Assembly (NCBI GenBank): GCA_905207425.1
Contig: CAJLLB010000087.1
Location: forward strand, 1 to 8,480
Length of the DNA: 8,480 nt
Direction of reading: 5' to 3'
Source of the DNA: an uncultured Collinsella sp.
Lineage (GTDB): Bacteria; Actinomycetota; Coriobacteriia; Coriobacteriales; Coriobacteriaceae
Shown: in pieces, positions 1 through 7,239 of the stretch
Position numbering within the stretch: the first letter of the stretch is position 1
Layout of the letters: each line of letters starts with the position of its first letter
The notes under the pieces: model-generated
What the model saw: the letters and a program-made list of their open reading frames with translations, nothing else
Database searches by the model: none
What the model was told of the DNA's origin: nothing
Position numbers and translations under genes: made by a program

Positions 1-44
1 GCCCGCGCTGCATGAGCATGCCCTTCTGGCGCGAGGACCTCTAA
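1..44 (+). CDS. arcA: Arginine deiminase, C-terminal end only (partial)
   Basis: Only the last 13 codons and the TAA stop are present; the gene begins before the window. Frame 3 reads PRCMSMPFWREDL. This matches the conserved C-terminus of arginine deiminases, which end in a G-x-R-C-M-S-M-P motif. The Cys at positions 9-11 corresponds to the catalytic nucleophile that attacks the guanidinium carbon of arginine to give citrulline and ammonia. The enzyme is cytoplasmic and performs the first step of the arginine deiminase pathway. The identification rests on a short peptide, but the motif is distinctive, and the next gene encodes the enzyme for the second step (ornithine carbamoyltransferase), as expected for an arc operon. 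Confidence 0.85.
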   Translation, partial: PRCMSMPFWREDL

Positions 45-56
45 GTCTTTCCGTTT

Positions 57-104
57 CCGGTGCGGTCCCCCTACAACCGCACCGGTTTCGCCCGTCAAAC
101 GGGC
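57..104 (+). promoter_or_regulatory. Two tandem hairpins in the arcA-argF gap
   Basis: The first hairpin has a perfect 10-bp stem, CCGGTGCGGT (57-66) with ACCGCACCGG (76-85), around a 9-nt loop, and is followed by TTT. The second has a 6-bp stem, GCCCGT (90-95) with ACGGGC (99-104), around a CAA loop. Neither has a long T run, so I read them as a weak terminator/attenuator or as stems that protect or process the operon mRNA between arcA and argF. The stems are seen in the sequence; the role is inferred. Confidence 0.5.
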
Positions 105-149
105 AACACTAATACTTACGTAATTCATTTTTTCGAAAGGAAACGAACC

Positions 150-1145
150 ATGGGTGTTAACCTCTCCGGCCGTAGCTTCCTCAAGCTTCTCGACCTCACC
201 ACCGAGGAGATCGAGTACCTGCTCAAGCTTTCCAAGAACTTCAAGGACATGAAGCGCGCTGGCGTTCCGCACCGCTATCTCGAGGGCAAGAACATCGTTC
301 TGCTCTTCCAGAAGACCTCCACTCGTACCCGCTGCGCCTTCGAGGTCGGCGGCATGGATCTGGGCATGGGCGTCACCTACCTCGATCCCGGTTCGTCGCA
401 GATGGGCAAGAAGGAGTCCATTGAGGACACCGCCCGCGTTCTCGGCCGCATGTATGACGGCATCGAGTTCCGTGGCTTTGCCCAGGACGACGTCGAGGAG
501 CTCGCTGCTAAGTCCGGCGTGCCCGTGTGGAACGGCCTGACCACTGAGTGGCACCCCACCCAGATGCTCGCCGACATCCTGACCGTCCAGGAGAACTTCA
601 ACTACGACATCAAGGGCAAGACCCTCGTCTTCATGGGTGACTGCAAGAACAACGTTGCTCGCTCCCTCATGGTTGTCTGCTCCAAGCTCGGCATGAACTT
701 CGTGGCCTGCGGCCCCGAGGAGTGCATGCCCGCCGACGACGTCATCGAGGCCTGCAAGCCCATCGCCGAGGCCAACGGCTGCACCATCAAGCTGACCACC
801 GACGTCAAGGACGGCGTCACCGGTGCCGACGTTATCTACACCGACGTGTGGGTCTCCATGGGCGAGCCCGACGAGGTCTGGGCCGAGCGCATCGCTCAGC
901 TCACCCCGTATCGCGTTACCTCCGAGGTCATGGCTATGGCCAACCCGGGTGCCATCTTCCTGCACTGCCTGCCCAGCTTCCACGACACCAACACCACGAT
1001 TGGCGCCGAGAAGTGCGAGCAGTTCGGCATCACCGAGCAGGAGGTCACCGACGAGGTCTTCGAGAGCCCCGCTTCCAAGGTCTTCGACGAGGCCGAGAAC
1101 CGCATGCACACCATCAAGGCTGTTATGTACGCCACGCTCAAGTAA
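150..1145 (+). CDS. argF (arcB): Ornithine carbamoyltransferase (probably catabolic)
   Basis: This 331-residue protein has the usual length for the family. In the ADI pathway it phosphorolyses citrulline to ornithine and carbamoyl phosphate; the reverse reaction serves arginine synthesis. The carbamoyl-phosphate motif STRTR is at residues 57-61 (KTSTRTR from 55), HPTQ starts at 135, a GDCKNN loop lies in the second domain, DVWVSMGE starts at 232 (SMG ornithine loop), and HCLP is at 272-275. These cover the known active-site elements of both domains. I chose ATG 150 because AAAGGAAA lies about 9 nt upstream and the product then starts where family members do; an in-frame GTG at 60 would add 30 unrelated residues that run through the intercistronic hairpins. 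Lying between arcA and a carrier gene argues for the catabolic role (arcB). Codon use is strongly biased (AAG, GAG, ATC, CTC), suggesting high expression. A terminator-like hairpin follows. Confidence 0.95.
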   Translation: MGVNLSGRSFLKLLDLTTEEIEYLLKLSKNFKDMKRAGVPHRYLEGKNIVLLFQKTSTRTRCAFEVGGMDLGMGVTYLDPGSSQMGKKESIEDTARVLGRMYDGIEFRGFAQDDVEELAAKSGVPVWNGLTTEWHPTQMLADILTVQENFNYDIKGKTLVFMGDCKNNVARSLMVVCSKLGMNFVACGPEECMPADDVIEACKPIAEANGCTIKLTTDVKDGVTGADVIYTDVWVSMGEPDEVWAERIAQLTPYRVTSEVMAMANPGAIFLHCLPSFHDTNTTIGAEKCEQFGITEQEVTDEVFESPASKVFDEAENRMHTIKAVMYATLK

Positions 1146-1160
1146 GAGCATCTAGCATCT

Positions 1161-1197
1161 CGCTCGGGGTGTCTTGCTGCACACCCCGAGCGGCTTT
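1161..1197 (+). terminator. Hairpin after argF, probable (leaky) terminator
   Basis: A perfect 12-bp stem, CGCTCGGGGTGT (1161-1172) with ACACCCCGAGCG (1181-1192), encloses an 8-nt loop, begins about 15 nt after the argF stop, and is followed by GCTTTGT. The stem is strong but the T tract is poor. It probably reduces, rather than abolishes, read-through into the carrier gene, and may set the enzyme:transporter ratio. Confidence 0.65.
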
Positions 1198-1209
1198 GTC
1201 TGGTAAATA

Positions 1210-1258
1210 TCTCGCGTCGGGCGGTGGGCACGGCACGGAAGATCCGCTTCGCGCGAGA
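1210..1258 (+). promoter_or_regulatory. Structured leader of the carrier gene
   Basis: TCTCGCG (1210-1216) can pair with CGCGAGA (1252-1258). Inside, GCGG (1221-1224) can pair with CCGC (1244-1247), or CGGA (1236-1239) with TCCG (1243-1246). These inner options compete. The element ends about 20 nt before the G-rich ribosome-binding site. I see no good sigma-A promoter here. The role, if any, is inferred. Confidence 0.3.
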
Positions 1259-1292
1259 AAGTTAAATGATTTATGAAGGGGGGATGAGAACC

Positions 1293-2771
1293 ATGACTGA
1301 GACCGCTAAGAAAAAGCGCGGTATGCCTTCATCGTTCACCATTCTTCTAGCTCTGCTGGCAATTGTTGCAGTGATTACCGTTATCGTCTCCGGCACGTCC
1401 GGCGGCGCGGTTACCGCAGCCCGTCTGAGCGATTTCTGCACCGCCCCGATCCTGGGCTTCGCTGACGCTCTGCCCGTCTGCCTCTTCGTTATGATCCTGG
1501 GCGGCTTCCTCGGCATGATGACCGAGACCGGCGCCCTGGACAACGGCATCGCCGTTCTGGTGCAGAAGCTTAAGGGCAACGAGATTATGCTCATTCCCGT
1601 GCTGATGCTCATCTTCTCCCTCGGTGGCACCACCTATGGTATGTGCGAGGAGACCGTTCCCTTCTACGCCCTGCTCGCCGCTACCATGATGGCCGCTGGC
1701 TTCGACCCCATGGTCGGTGCCGCTACCGTCCTGCTCGGCGCTGGCTGCGGCTGCCTGGGCTCCACGGTTAACCCGTTCGCCGTCGGCGCTGCCGTCGACG
1801 CTCTGACCGGCGTTGGCATTGAGGTCAACCAGTCCATCATCATCGGCCTCGGTGCCGTCCTGTGGATTGTCACTACCGCTATGTCCATCTTCTTCGTGAT
1901 GAACTATGCCAAGAAGGTCAAGGCTGACAAGGGTTCCACCATCCTGTCGATGCAGGAGCTCAAGGACGCCGAAGAGGCTCACGGCAAGGCTGCTTCCGAG
2001 GTCCACAAGGAGGTCAAGCTCACCGGTCGTCAGAAGGGTGTTCTGATCGCCTTCGCCTTCACCTTCGTCGTCATGATCGTCGGCTTCATCCCGCTGGCCG
2101 ACCTCAACGAGGGCGTCGCCAACTTCTTCGACGCTGGCGCTGTCTACGATGCCGACGGTAACGCCGTCGTCCAGGGCTGGTCTGCCCTGATCACCGGCCT
2201 GCCCATTGGCCAGTGGTACTTCGACGAGGCTTCCACCTGGTTCTTCCTCATGGCCGTCCTGATCGGTATCATCGGAGGCCTGTCCGAGAAGCAGATCGTC
2301 AACACCTTCATCACCGGCGCTGCCGACATGATGTCCGTTGTTCTCGTCATCGCCCTCGCCCGTGGTATCTCCGTCCTCATGGCTAACACCGGCCTCGACG
2401 TCTACGTCCTCGACGCTGCCGCCAATGCTCTGGCTGGCCTGTCCGGCGTGATCTTCGCTCCCATGAGCTTCCTGGTCTACTTCGGCCTGTCCTTCCTGAT
2501 TCCCTCGACCTCTGGTATGGCTACCGTCTCCATGCCCATCATGGGACCGCTGGCTGTTAAGCTCGGCTTCTCGCCCGAGGTCATGGTCATGATCTTCTCC
2601 GCTGCTATCGGTGTCGTGAACCTGTTCACCCCGACCTCCGGTGCCATCATGGGCGGTCTCGCCCTGGCCAAGATCGAGTGGACGACCTGGCTCAAGTTTG
2701 CCCTTAAGCTCATCGTCGCGCTCTCCGTCGTCTGCGCCGTCATCCTGACCGTCGCCTGCGTGCTGCTCTAA
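1293..2771 (+). CDS. YfcC/DcuC-superfamily carrier, probable arginine:ornithine antiporter
   Basis: This is a 492-residue polytopic inner-membrane protein. A Lys-rich N-terminus (residues 7-9) precedes a first hydrophobic helix at about 15-33. Many further hydrophobic segments are split by one charged cytoplasmic-type loop at about 204-248. Residues 111-124 read GGTTYGMCEETVPF, and GSTVNPFA starts at 156. Near the C-terminus are STSGMATVSMP and TPTSGAIMGG. These Gly/Ser/Thr-rich hairpin motifs are typical of the YfcC (C4-dicarboxylate anaerobic carrier-like) family. Some members sit in ADI operons as ArcD-type antiporters that swap external arginine for ornithine without energy cost. The substrate is inferred from position after arcA and argF. 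The start ATG 1293 is preceded at 9 nt by a run of six G after AA; ATG 1266 and 1284 are in frame but poorly placed. The codon bias matches argF. A different amino acid, peptide or dicarboxylate substrate is possible. Confidence 0.85.
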   Translation: MTETAKKKRGMPSSFTILLALLAIVAVITVIVSGTSGGAVTAARLSDFCTAPILGFADALPVCLFVMILGGFLGMMTETGALDNGIAVLVQKLKGNEIMLIPVLMLIFSLGGTTYGMCEETVPFYALLAATMMAAGFDPMVGAATVLLGAGCGCLGSTVNPFAVGAAVDALTGVGIEVNQSIIIGLGAVLWIVTTAMSIFFVMNYAKKVKADKGSTILSMQELKDAEEAHGKAASEVHKEVKLTGRQKGVLIAFAFTFVVMIVGFIPLADLNEGVANFFDAGAVYDADGNAVVQGWSALITGLPIGQWYFDEASTWFFLMAVLIGIIGGLSEKQIVNTFITGAADMMSVVLVIALARGISVLMANTGLDVYVLDAAANALAGLSGVIFAPMSFLVYFGLSFLIPSTSGMATVSMPIMGPLAVKLGFSPEVMVMIFSAAIGVVNLFTPTSGAIMGGLALAKIEWTTWLKFALKLIVALSVVCAVILTVACVLL

Positions 2772-2857
2772 GTACCCAACGGGTACCCCACGGAAACCTT
2801 GACGATCCTGTAAAGGATCACCTGGTCATCGTCTGTCCGGTGGGGTCAACCCACCGG
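2772..2857 (+). other. Structured 3' region after the carrier gene, with competing helices
   Basis: This segment is almost fully pairable. GTACCC (2772-2777) pairs with GGGTAC (2781-2786). CCCCACGGA (2786-2794) pairs with TCC-GTGGGG (2836-2845, one bulged G). Inside it, GACGAT (2801-2806) pairs with ATCGTC (2828-2833), or GATCCT (2804-2809) with AGGATC (2814-2819) around a GTAA (GNRA) tetraloop. The 3' arm of the outer helix can instead form a perfect 8-bp hairpin, CCGGTGGG (2837-2844) with CCCACCGG (2850-2857). It matches no riboswitch class that I know. It could be a 3' UTR element, a small RNA, or an attenuator. Confidence 0.45.
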
Positions 2858-2873
2858 TAGACTCCTACCTTTA

Positions 2874-2908
2874 GCCCCCTCCCGTTCCGTGCGCGGGAGG
2901 GGGCGACT
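2874..2908 (+). terminator. GC-rich hairpin, probable terminator of the arc operon
   Basis: An 11-bp perfect stem, GCCCCCTCCCG (2874-2884) with CGGGAGGGGGC (2894-2904), encloses a 9-nt loop and lies about 100 nt after the carrier stop. The T tract is poor (GACTTG). A second stem follows directly. I call it the probable operon end because no credible gene follows for about 420 nt. Confidence 0.55.
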
Positions 2909-2911
2909 TGC

Positions 2912-2939
2912 GTTCCGGCGTTTTACCAAACGCCGGAAC
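2912..2939 (+). terminator. Perfect 12-bp hairpin with a 4-nt loop
   Basis: GTTCCGGCGTTT (2912-2923) pairs perfectly with AAACGCCGGAAC (2928-2939) around TACC. The AAA/TTT next to the loop lies inside the stem and no T run follows, so terminator function is uncertain. It may be a palindromic repeat unit belonging to the structures that follow. Confidence 0.4.
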
Positions 2940-2952
2940 CACTCGACGCTGC

Positions 2953-3050
2953 AAGCCCGCCAGAGCGGCAATCTGACGTTCAATCGTCGGGCATGGCCAA
3001 AAGGCCTATGCCCTCCTCTTTCACGTCACCTTGCTCGCTCTGGCGGGCTT
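2953..3050. repeat. 98-nt long imperfect palindrome
   Basis: Successive helices nest around an AAAA loop (2999-3002). AAGCCCGCCAGAGCG (2953-2967) pairs with 3036-3050, which is 15 perfect pairs. GCAA (2968-2971) pairs with TTGC (3031-3034), TGACGT (2974-2979) with ACGTCA (3023-3028), GGGCAT (2989-2994) with ATGCCC (3008-3013), and GGCC (2995-2998) with GGCC (3003-3006). Mismatches are confined to internal loops. It overlaps the 94-codon reading frame at 2889-3173, which I do not accept as a gene. It is likely a dispersed REP/MITE-like palindrome or a structured RNA. Confidence 0.6.
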
Positions 3051-3173
3051 TCGCTGACTTATGCTCAACCTGCGACGTTCCCCTTGTTGGTGCTGGGGGC
3101 AGATTGCTCGCTCTGGCGGTCGCTCGTTGACTTTGGCTCTGCCTGTGACGTTTCCATTGTTGGTGCGGAGTGA
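3031..3173 (+). repeat. Two diverged tandem copies of a 73-nt unit
   Basis: The copy starting at 3031 and the copy starting at 3104 both begin TTGCTCGCTCTGGCGG. Without gaps they agree at 52 of the first 63 positions by my hand count, including shared GACTT, GACGTT and TTGTTGGTGC blocks, after which similarity fades. The period of 73 is not a multiple of 3, so the two copies are read in different frames by the overlapping ORF; this argues against protein coding. The start of each copy is complementary to the left arm at 2953-2967 (15 nt for the first copy, at least 11 nt for the second). Confidence 0.6.
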
Positions 3174-3195
3174 CTTGGTCATTGCTTCAAATTAG

Positions 3196-3224
3196 CTACC
3201 CCGGGTCCCCGGTGGTTGCGGTAG
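3196..3224 (+). other. Weak hairpin in the gap before the UPF0371 gene
   Basis: CTACC (3196-3200) can pair with GGTAG (3220-3224), and inside it CCGG (3201-3204) with CCGG (3209-3212). Apart from this and the TATAAT box downstream, I see nothing convincing between 3174 and 3279. Confidence 0.25.
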
Positions 3225-3279
3225 GCGTGTTTGGTTGGTGCCTGTTGATGGCCTGGGCATCGGGGAGGGTCTGCTCCGT

Positions 3280-3285
3280 TATAAT
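3280..3285 (+). promoter_or_regulatory. -10 box (TATAAT) for the UPF0371 gene
   Basis: A perfect TATAAT lies 39 nt before the chosen ATG at 3325. Initiation near 3291-3293 would give a leader of about 33 nt. No good -35 hexamer sits at the standard 16-18 nt; TTGATG at 3245 is too far away. The upstream in-frame ATG at 3301 would be under 10 nt from the inferred start site, which supports ATG 3325. Confidence 0.55.
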
Positions 3286-3324
3286 CGCCTAGGACATTAA
3301 ATGGAAACGGGACGGGAGCCATAC

Positions 3325-4806
3325 ATGCGCCAGGGTTTCGACAACGCGAAGTATATCGAGCTGCAGGCTGCTCACATTAAGGAGCGCATCTCGCAGTTTG
3401 GTGGCAAGCTCTATTTGGAGTTTGGCGGTAAGCTGTTCGATGACTATCATGCGAGCCGCGTGCTGCCGGGTTTTGAACCGGACAGCAAGTTCCGCATGCT
3501 CAAGAGCATCGCCGACGATGTCGAGGTTATCATCGCGATCAACGCGAACCACATCGAGAAAAACAAGGCTCGTGGTGACCTCGGTATTACCTATGACGAG
3601 GATGTGCTGCGCCTGGTTGACCTGTTTCGCGGCAACGGCTTTGCTGTCGCGGCTGTGGTCATCACCCAGTACGCCGGCCAGCCCGCTGCCGATGTGTTCC
3701 GCAACCGCCTGAACGCGCTCGGTATTCCCGCCAAGCTGCACTATCCCATCGAGGGGTATCCGCACGATGTCGATCTGATCGTGTCCGACGATGGCTACGG
3801 CAAGAACGAGTTTGTCGAGACCACCCGACCGCTCGTCGTGGTCACTGCCCCCGGTCCTGGCTCGGGCAAGCTTGCCACCTGCCTGTCTCAGCTCTATCAC
3901 GAGCACAAGCATGGCACGGCCGCCGGCTATGCCAAGTTCGAGACCTTCCCTGTCTGGAATCTTCCTCTGACGCATCCGGTCAATATTGCCTACGAGGCCG
4001 CCACGGCTGACCTCGACGACGCCAATATCATCGATTCGTTCCACCTTGAGGCCTACAACAAGACCACGGTCAACTACAACCGCGACGTCGAGGCCTTCCC
4101 GGTGGTCCGTGCTCTGATGGAAAAGATCCTGGGCAAGAGCCCCTACCAGAGTCCTACGGACATGGGCGTCAATATGGTCGGCTTTGCCATCACCGATGAC
4201 GATGCCTGCCGCGACGCTTCCAAGATGGAGATCGTCCGCCGCTACTTTACCGCGGTCGAAAATGTGCGCCGTACCGGCGTGGGCGATGAGCAAGTCGACC
4301 GTCTCAAGATTATTATGAAGAAAGCCGGCATCGATAAGAACTACTCACCGGCGCGCTCGGCGGCCCTCACCAGGGAGCAGCTGACGGGTGGTCCCGTGGG
4401 TGCCATGGTCATGCCCGATGGCTCCGTGGTGACCGGTAAGACCTCCACGCGCCTGGGCGCCGCAAGTTCGCTCATTATGAACGCCCTCAAGCATGTCTCG
4501 GGCGTCGACCTTGAGCTTGAAGTCATCAGCGACGAGGCGATCGAGCCCATCAGCAAGCTCAAGACGCATTTCCTGGGCAGCAAAAACCCGCGCCTTCACA
4601 CCGACGAGACGCTTATGGCGCTGTCGATCACCTCGGCTACGAGCGAGACGGCCGCTCGTGTCCTTTCGGGCCTGGAGCAGCTGCGCGGTTGCGATGCCTT
4701 CTTTAGCGTGATTATCTCGCCGACGGACGAGACGGTGTTGCGTAAACTGGGTATCAACGTGTGCTGTGAGCCCAAGTTTGAGCGTCGTGGTTTCTTCCAT
4801 CGCTAA
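3325..4806 (+). CDS. UPF0371 / DUF1846 family protein, function unknown
   Basis: This 493-residue soluble protein has the usual family length. The N-terminus reads GFDNAKYIELQAAHIKERI, and the early GGKLYLEFGGKLFDDYHASR block is characteristic of UPF0371. Residues 177-182 read GPGSGK, a Gly-rich loop that resembles a P-loop but lacks the full Walker A spacing. It is followed by the conserved stretch LYHEHKHGTAAGYAKFETFP and by NIIDSFHLEAYNKTTVNYNRDVEAFP. There is no signal peptide or membrane segment, so it is probably cytoplasmic. I chose ATG 3325 because GGGAG (3314-3318) is 6 nt upstream and the product then starts in register with the family; ATG 3301 would add 8 residues. It has its own -10 box and terminator, so it is probably a single-gene unit. 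The biochemical role is not established as far as I know, and the neighbours do not reveal it. Confidence 0.9.
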   Translation: MRQGFDNAKYIELQAAHIKERISQFGGKLYLEFGGKLFDDYHASRVLPGFEPDSKFRMLKSIADDVEVIIAINANHIEKNKARGDLGITYDEDVLRLVDLFRGNGFAVAAVVITQYAGQPAADVFRNRLNALGIPAKLHYPIEGYPHDVDLIVSDDGYGKNEFVETTRPLVVVTAPGPGSGKLATCLSQLYHEHKHGTAAGYAKFETFPVWNLPLTHPVNIAYEAATADLDDANIIDSFHLEAYNKTTVNYNRDVEAFPVVRALMEKILGKSPYQSPTDMGVNMVGFAITDDDACRDASKMEIVRRYFTAVENVRRTGVGDEQVDRLKIIMKKAGIDKNYSPARSAALTREQLTGGPVGAMVMPDGSVVTGKTSTRLGAASSLIMNALKHVSGVDLELEVISDEAIEPISKLKTHFLGSKNPRLHTDETLMALSITSATSETAARVLSGLEQLRGCDAFFSVIISPTDETVLRKLGINVCCEPKFERRGFFHR

Positions 4807-4840
4807 GTTTGAAGTATCGCGGTAATTGCATCGCATTTTG

Positions 4841-4873
4841 GCCGTATCGGGTTAGCGCCCGGTACGGCTTTTT
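4841..4873 (+). terminator. Rho-independent terminator of the UPF0371 gene
   Basis: An 11-bp stem, GCCGTATCGGG (4841-4851) with CCCGGTACGGC (4858-4868), contains one G-U pair, has a 6-nt loop, and is followed at once by TTTTT (4869-4873). It lies 35 nt after the stop codon. This is the clearest intrinsic terminator in the window. Confidence 0.9.
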
Positions 4874-4937
4874 GATCAATAAAGCGTCTATTTCGGCGAA
4901 AAATAGCCGTTTACCTGCCTAAAAACAATTTGGGCGG

Positions 4938-4945
4938 TATACAAT
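4938..4945 (+). promoter_or_regulatory. Probable -10 region (TATACAAT) for the winged-helix gene
   Basis: TATACAAT, containing TACAAT at 4940-4945, sits in an AT-rich stretch after the terminator. No -35 is at the ideal spacing; TTTACC (4910-4915) is too far upstream. A start near 4952 would give a leader of about 110 nt with two small hairpins: CATCC/GGATG (4960-4975) and ATGATGG/CCATCGT (4980-5003, one G-U pair). Confidence 0.4.
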
Positions 4946-4979
4946 AATCGTAACTGTTTCATCCTTAGCGGGATGCCGC

Positions 4980-5051
4980 ATGATGGATATTACCTGCCAT
5001 CGTGAGGTGTGTCGGTCGTGCACGGCGCGCTGGATGCTCGTGCTCGGTTAG
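4980..5051 (+). CDS. Possible 23-residue upstream (leader) ORF
   Basis: Starting at ATG 4980, a frame of 23 codons contains three Cys (C6, C11, C14) and ends in WMLVLG. Its TAG stop (5049-5051) touches the GAGGAGG ribosome-binding site of the next gene. GGGA lies 6 nt upstream, a mediocre ribosome-binding site. The placement of stop against the downstream SD would suit translational coupling or a leader peptide. There is no homology evidence and it could occur by chance. Its start also lies inside the small hairpin at 4980-5003. Confidence 0.25.
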   Translation: MMDITCHREVCRSCTARWMLVLG

Positions 5052-5062
5052 AGGAGGCTGCC

Positions 5063-5398
5063 ATGGCGGGCAAGGGTCGTGCGAGTGTCAACGATATGAA
5101 GCGTGTCGAAGTGCTGGTGTTGATGGAGATTGCCCAGCAATCCGAAAGTGGCGGGACATATGGCTTCTCGCGCAAAACGCTTGCGGAGCACGTTGGAGTG
5201 TCTCCGTATCGAGCCCGCGCCGCAATTGAGCGCTTGGATTCTGACGGTTTGATCGAGGTCGTTTCGCGTTATAGCGAGGATGGCGGCCAGCTTGCAAATG
5301 GTATTTGCCTTACCGAGCGTGGCGGGTGGTATCTGAAAGGCATCCGCGCGGGTATGCTCGTTCGGGATATGCTCAGGGACGAGCTTGCCGATCGGTAG
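5063..5398 (+). CDS. Small winged helix-turn-helix protein
   Basis: This 111-residue protein is probably a cytoplasmic DNA-binding regulator. Residues about 13-27 form a first helix (KRVEVLVLMEIAQQS). Residues 34-60 (SRKTLAEHVGVSPYRARAAIERLDSDG) look like a canonical helix-turn-helix with a recognition helix. The following LIEVVSRYSEDGGQLANGICLTERG looks like the two-stranded wing. The C-terminal helix (about 89-110) is charged. The architecture resembles MarR/GntR/Rrf2-type DNA-binding domains, but no ligand or effector domain is present and I cannot assign a family. ATG 5063 was chosen for its strong GAGGAGG (5051-5057) 5 nt upstream; GTG 5009 or 5018 in frame would extend it by 15-18 residues without a better ribosome site. 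It lies just before pyrG but is separated from it by a terminator. Target genes are unknown. Confidence 0.75.
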   Translation: MAGKGRASVNDMKRVEVLVLMEIAQQSESGGTYGFSRKTLAEHVGVSPYRARAAIERLDSDGLIEVVSRYSEDGGQLANGICLTERGGWYLKGIRAGMLVRDMLRDELADR

Positions 5399-5422
5399 CG
5401 ATCTGCCGCCTAAGTTGTTGTT

Positions 5423-5454
5423 ACGCCGCTCGGGTCCCGGGCGGCGTTTTGTTT
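5423..5454 (+). terminator. Rho-independent terminator of the winged-helix gene
   Basis: ACGCCGCTCGG (5423-5433) pairs with CCGGGCGGCGT (5437-5447), 11 bp with one G-U pair, around a 3-nt loop. It is followed by TTTTGTTTC. It starts 25 nt after the stop and separates this gene from pyrG. Confidence 0.85.
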
Positions 5455-5511
5455 CGAGATGGAGAAATGCAAGCACTTTGGTGAAAAATGGCGAACTGCT
5501 TCTTTCTCGAG

Positions 5512-5520
5512 TATTACAAT
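5512..5520 (+). promoter_or_regulatory. Probable -10 region (TATTACAAT) for pyrG
   Basis: TATTACAAT, with TACAAT at 5515-5520, is 56 nt before the pyrG ATG in an AT-rich stretch between the upstream terminator and pyrG. No clear -35 is at 16-18 nt. The predicted leader contains a hairpin, CCCGTA (5526-5531) with TACGGG (5552-5557), close to the ribosome site (CAGG, 5563-5566). Confidence 0.4.
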
Positions 5521-5569
5521 GAAGACCCGTAAGATGTGTATGGACAACTTCTACGGGAAGCGCAGGTAA

Positions 5570-7237
<1,668 letters not shown>

Positions 7238-7239
7238 GG

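Noticed and set aside
60..149. N-terminal extension of argF from GTG 60
   Set aside because: The extra 30 residues are read through two hairpins and do not resemble OTC; ATG 150 has a good ribosome site and gives the family length.
105..149. ARG box (ArgR/AhrC operator) before argF
   Set aside because: An ATTCAT half-like sequence is present but there is no convincing 18-bp dyad.
2889..3173. 94-codon reading frame as a gene
   Set aside because: It lies across a long palindrome and a 73-nt repeat whose copies are in different frames, and it has no proper ribosome site.
2953..3173. CRISPR array
   Set aside because: There are only two diverged units with no constant repeat/spacer alternation, and no cas genes are nearby.
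3289..4293. Long antisense reading frame opposite the UPF0371 gene
   Set aside because: It mirrors the codon bias of the sense gene, has low-complexity composition and no family resemblance.
5521..5560. Bacillus-type CTP-sensitive pyrG attenuator
   Set aside because: There is no G-run start followed by a matching terminator with a T tract.
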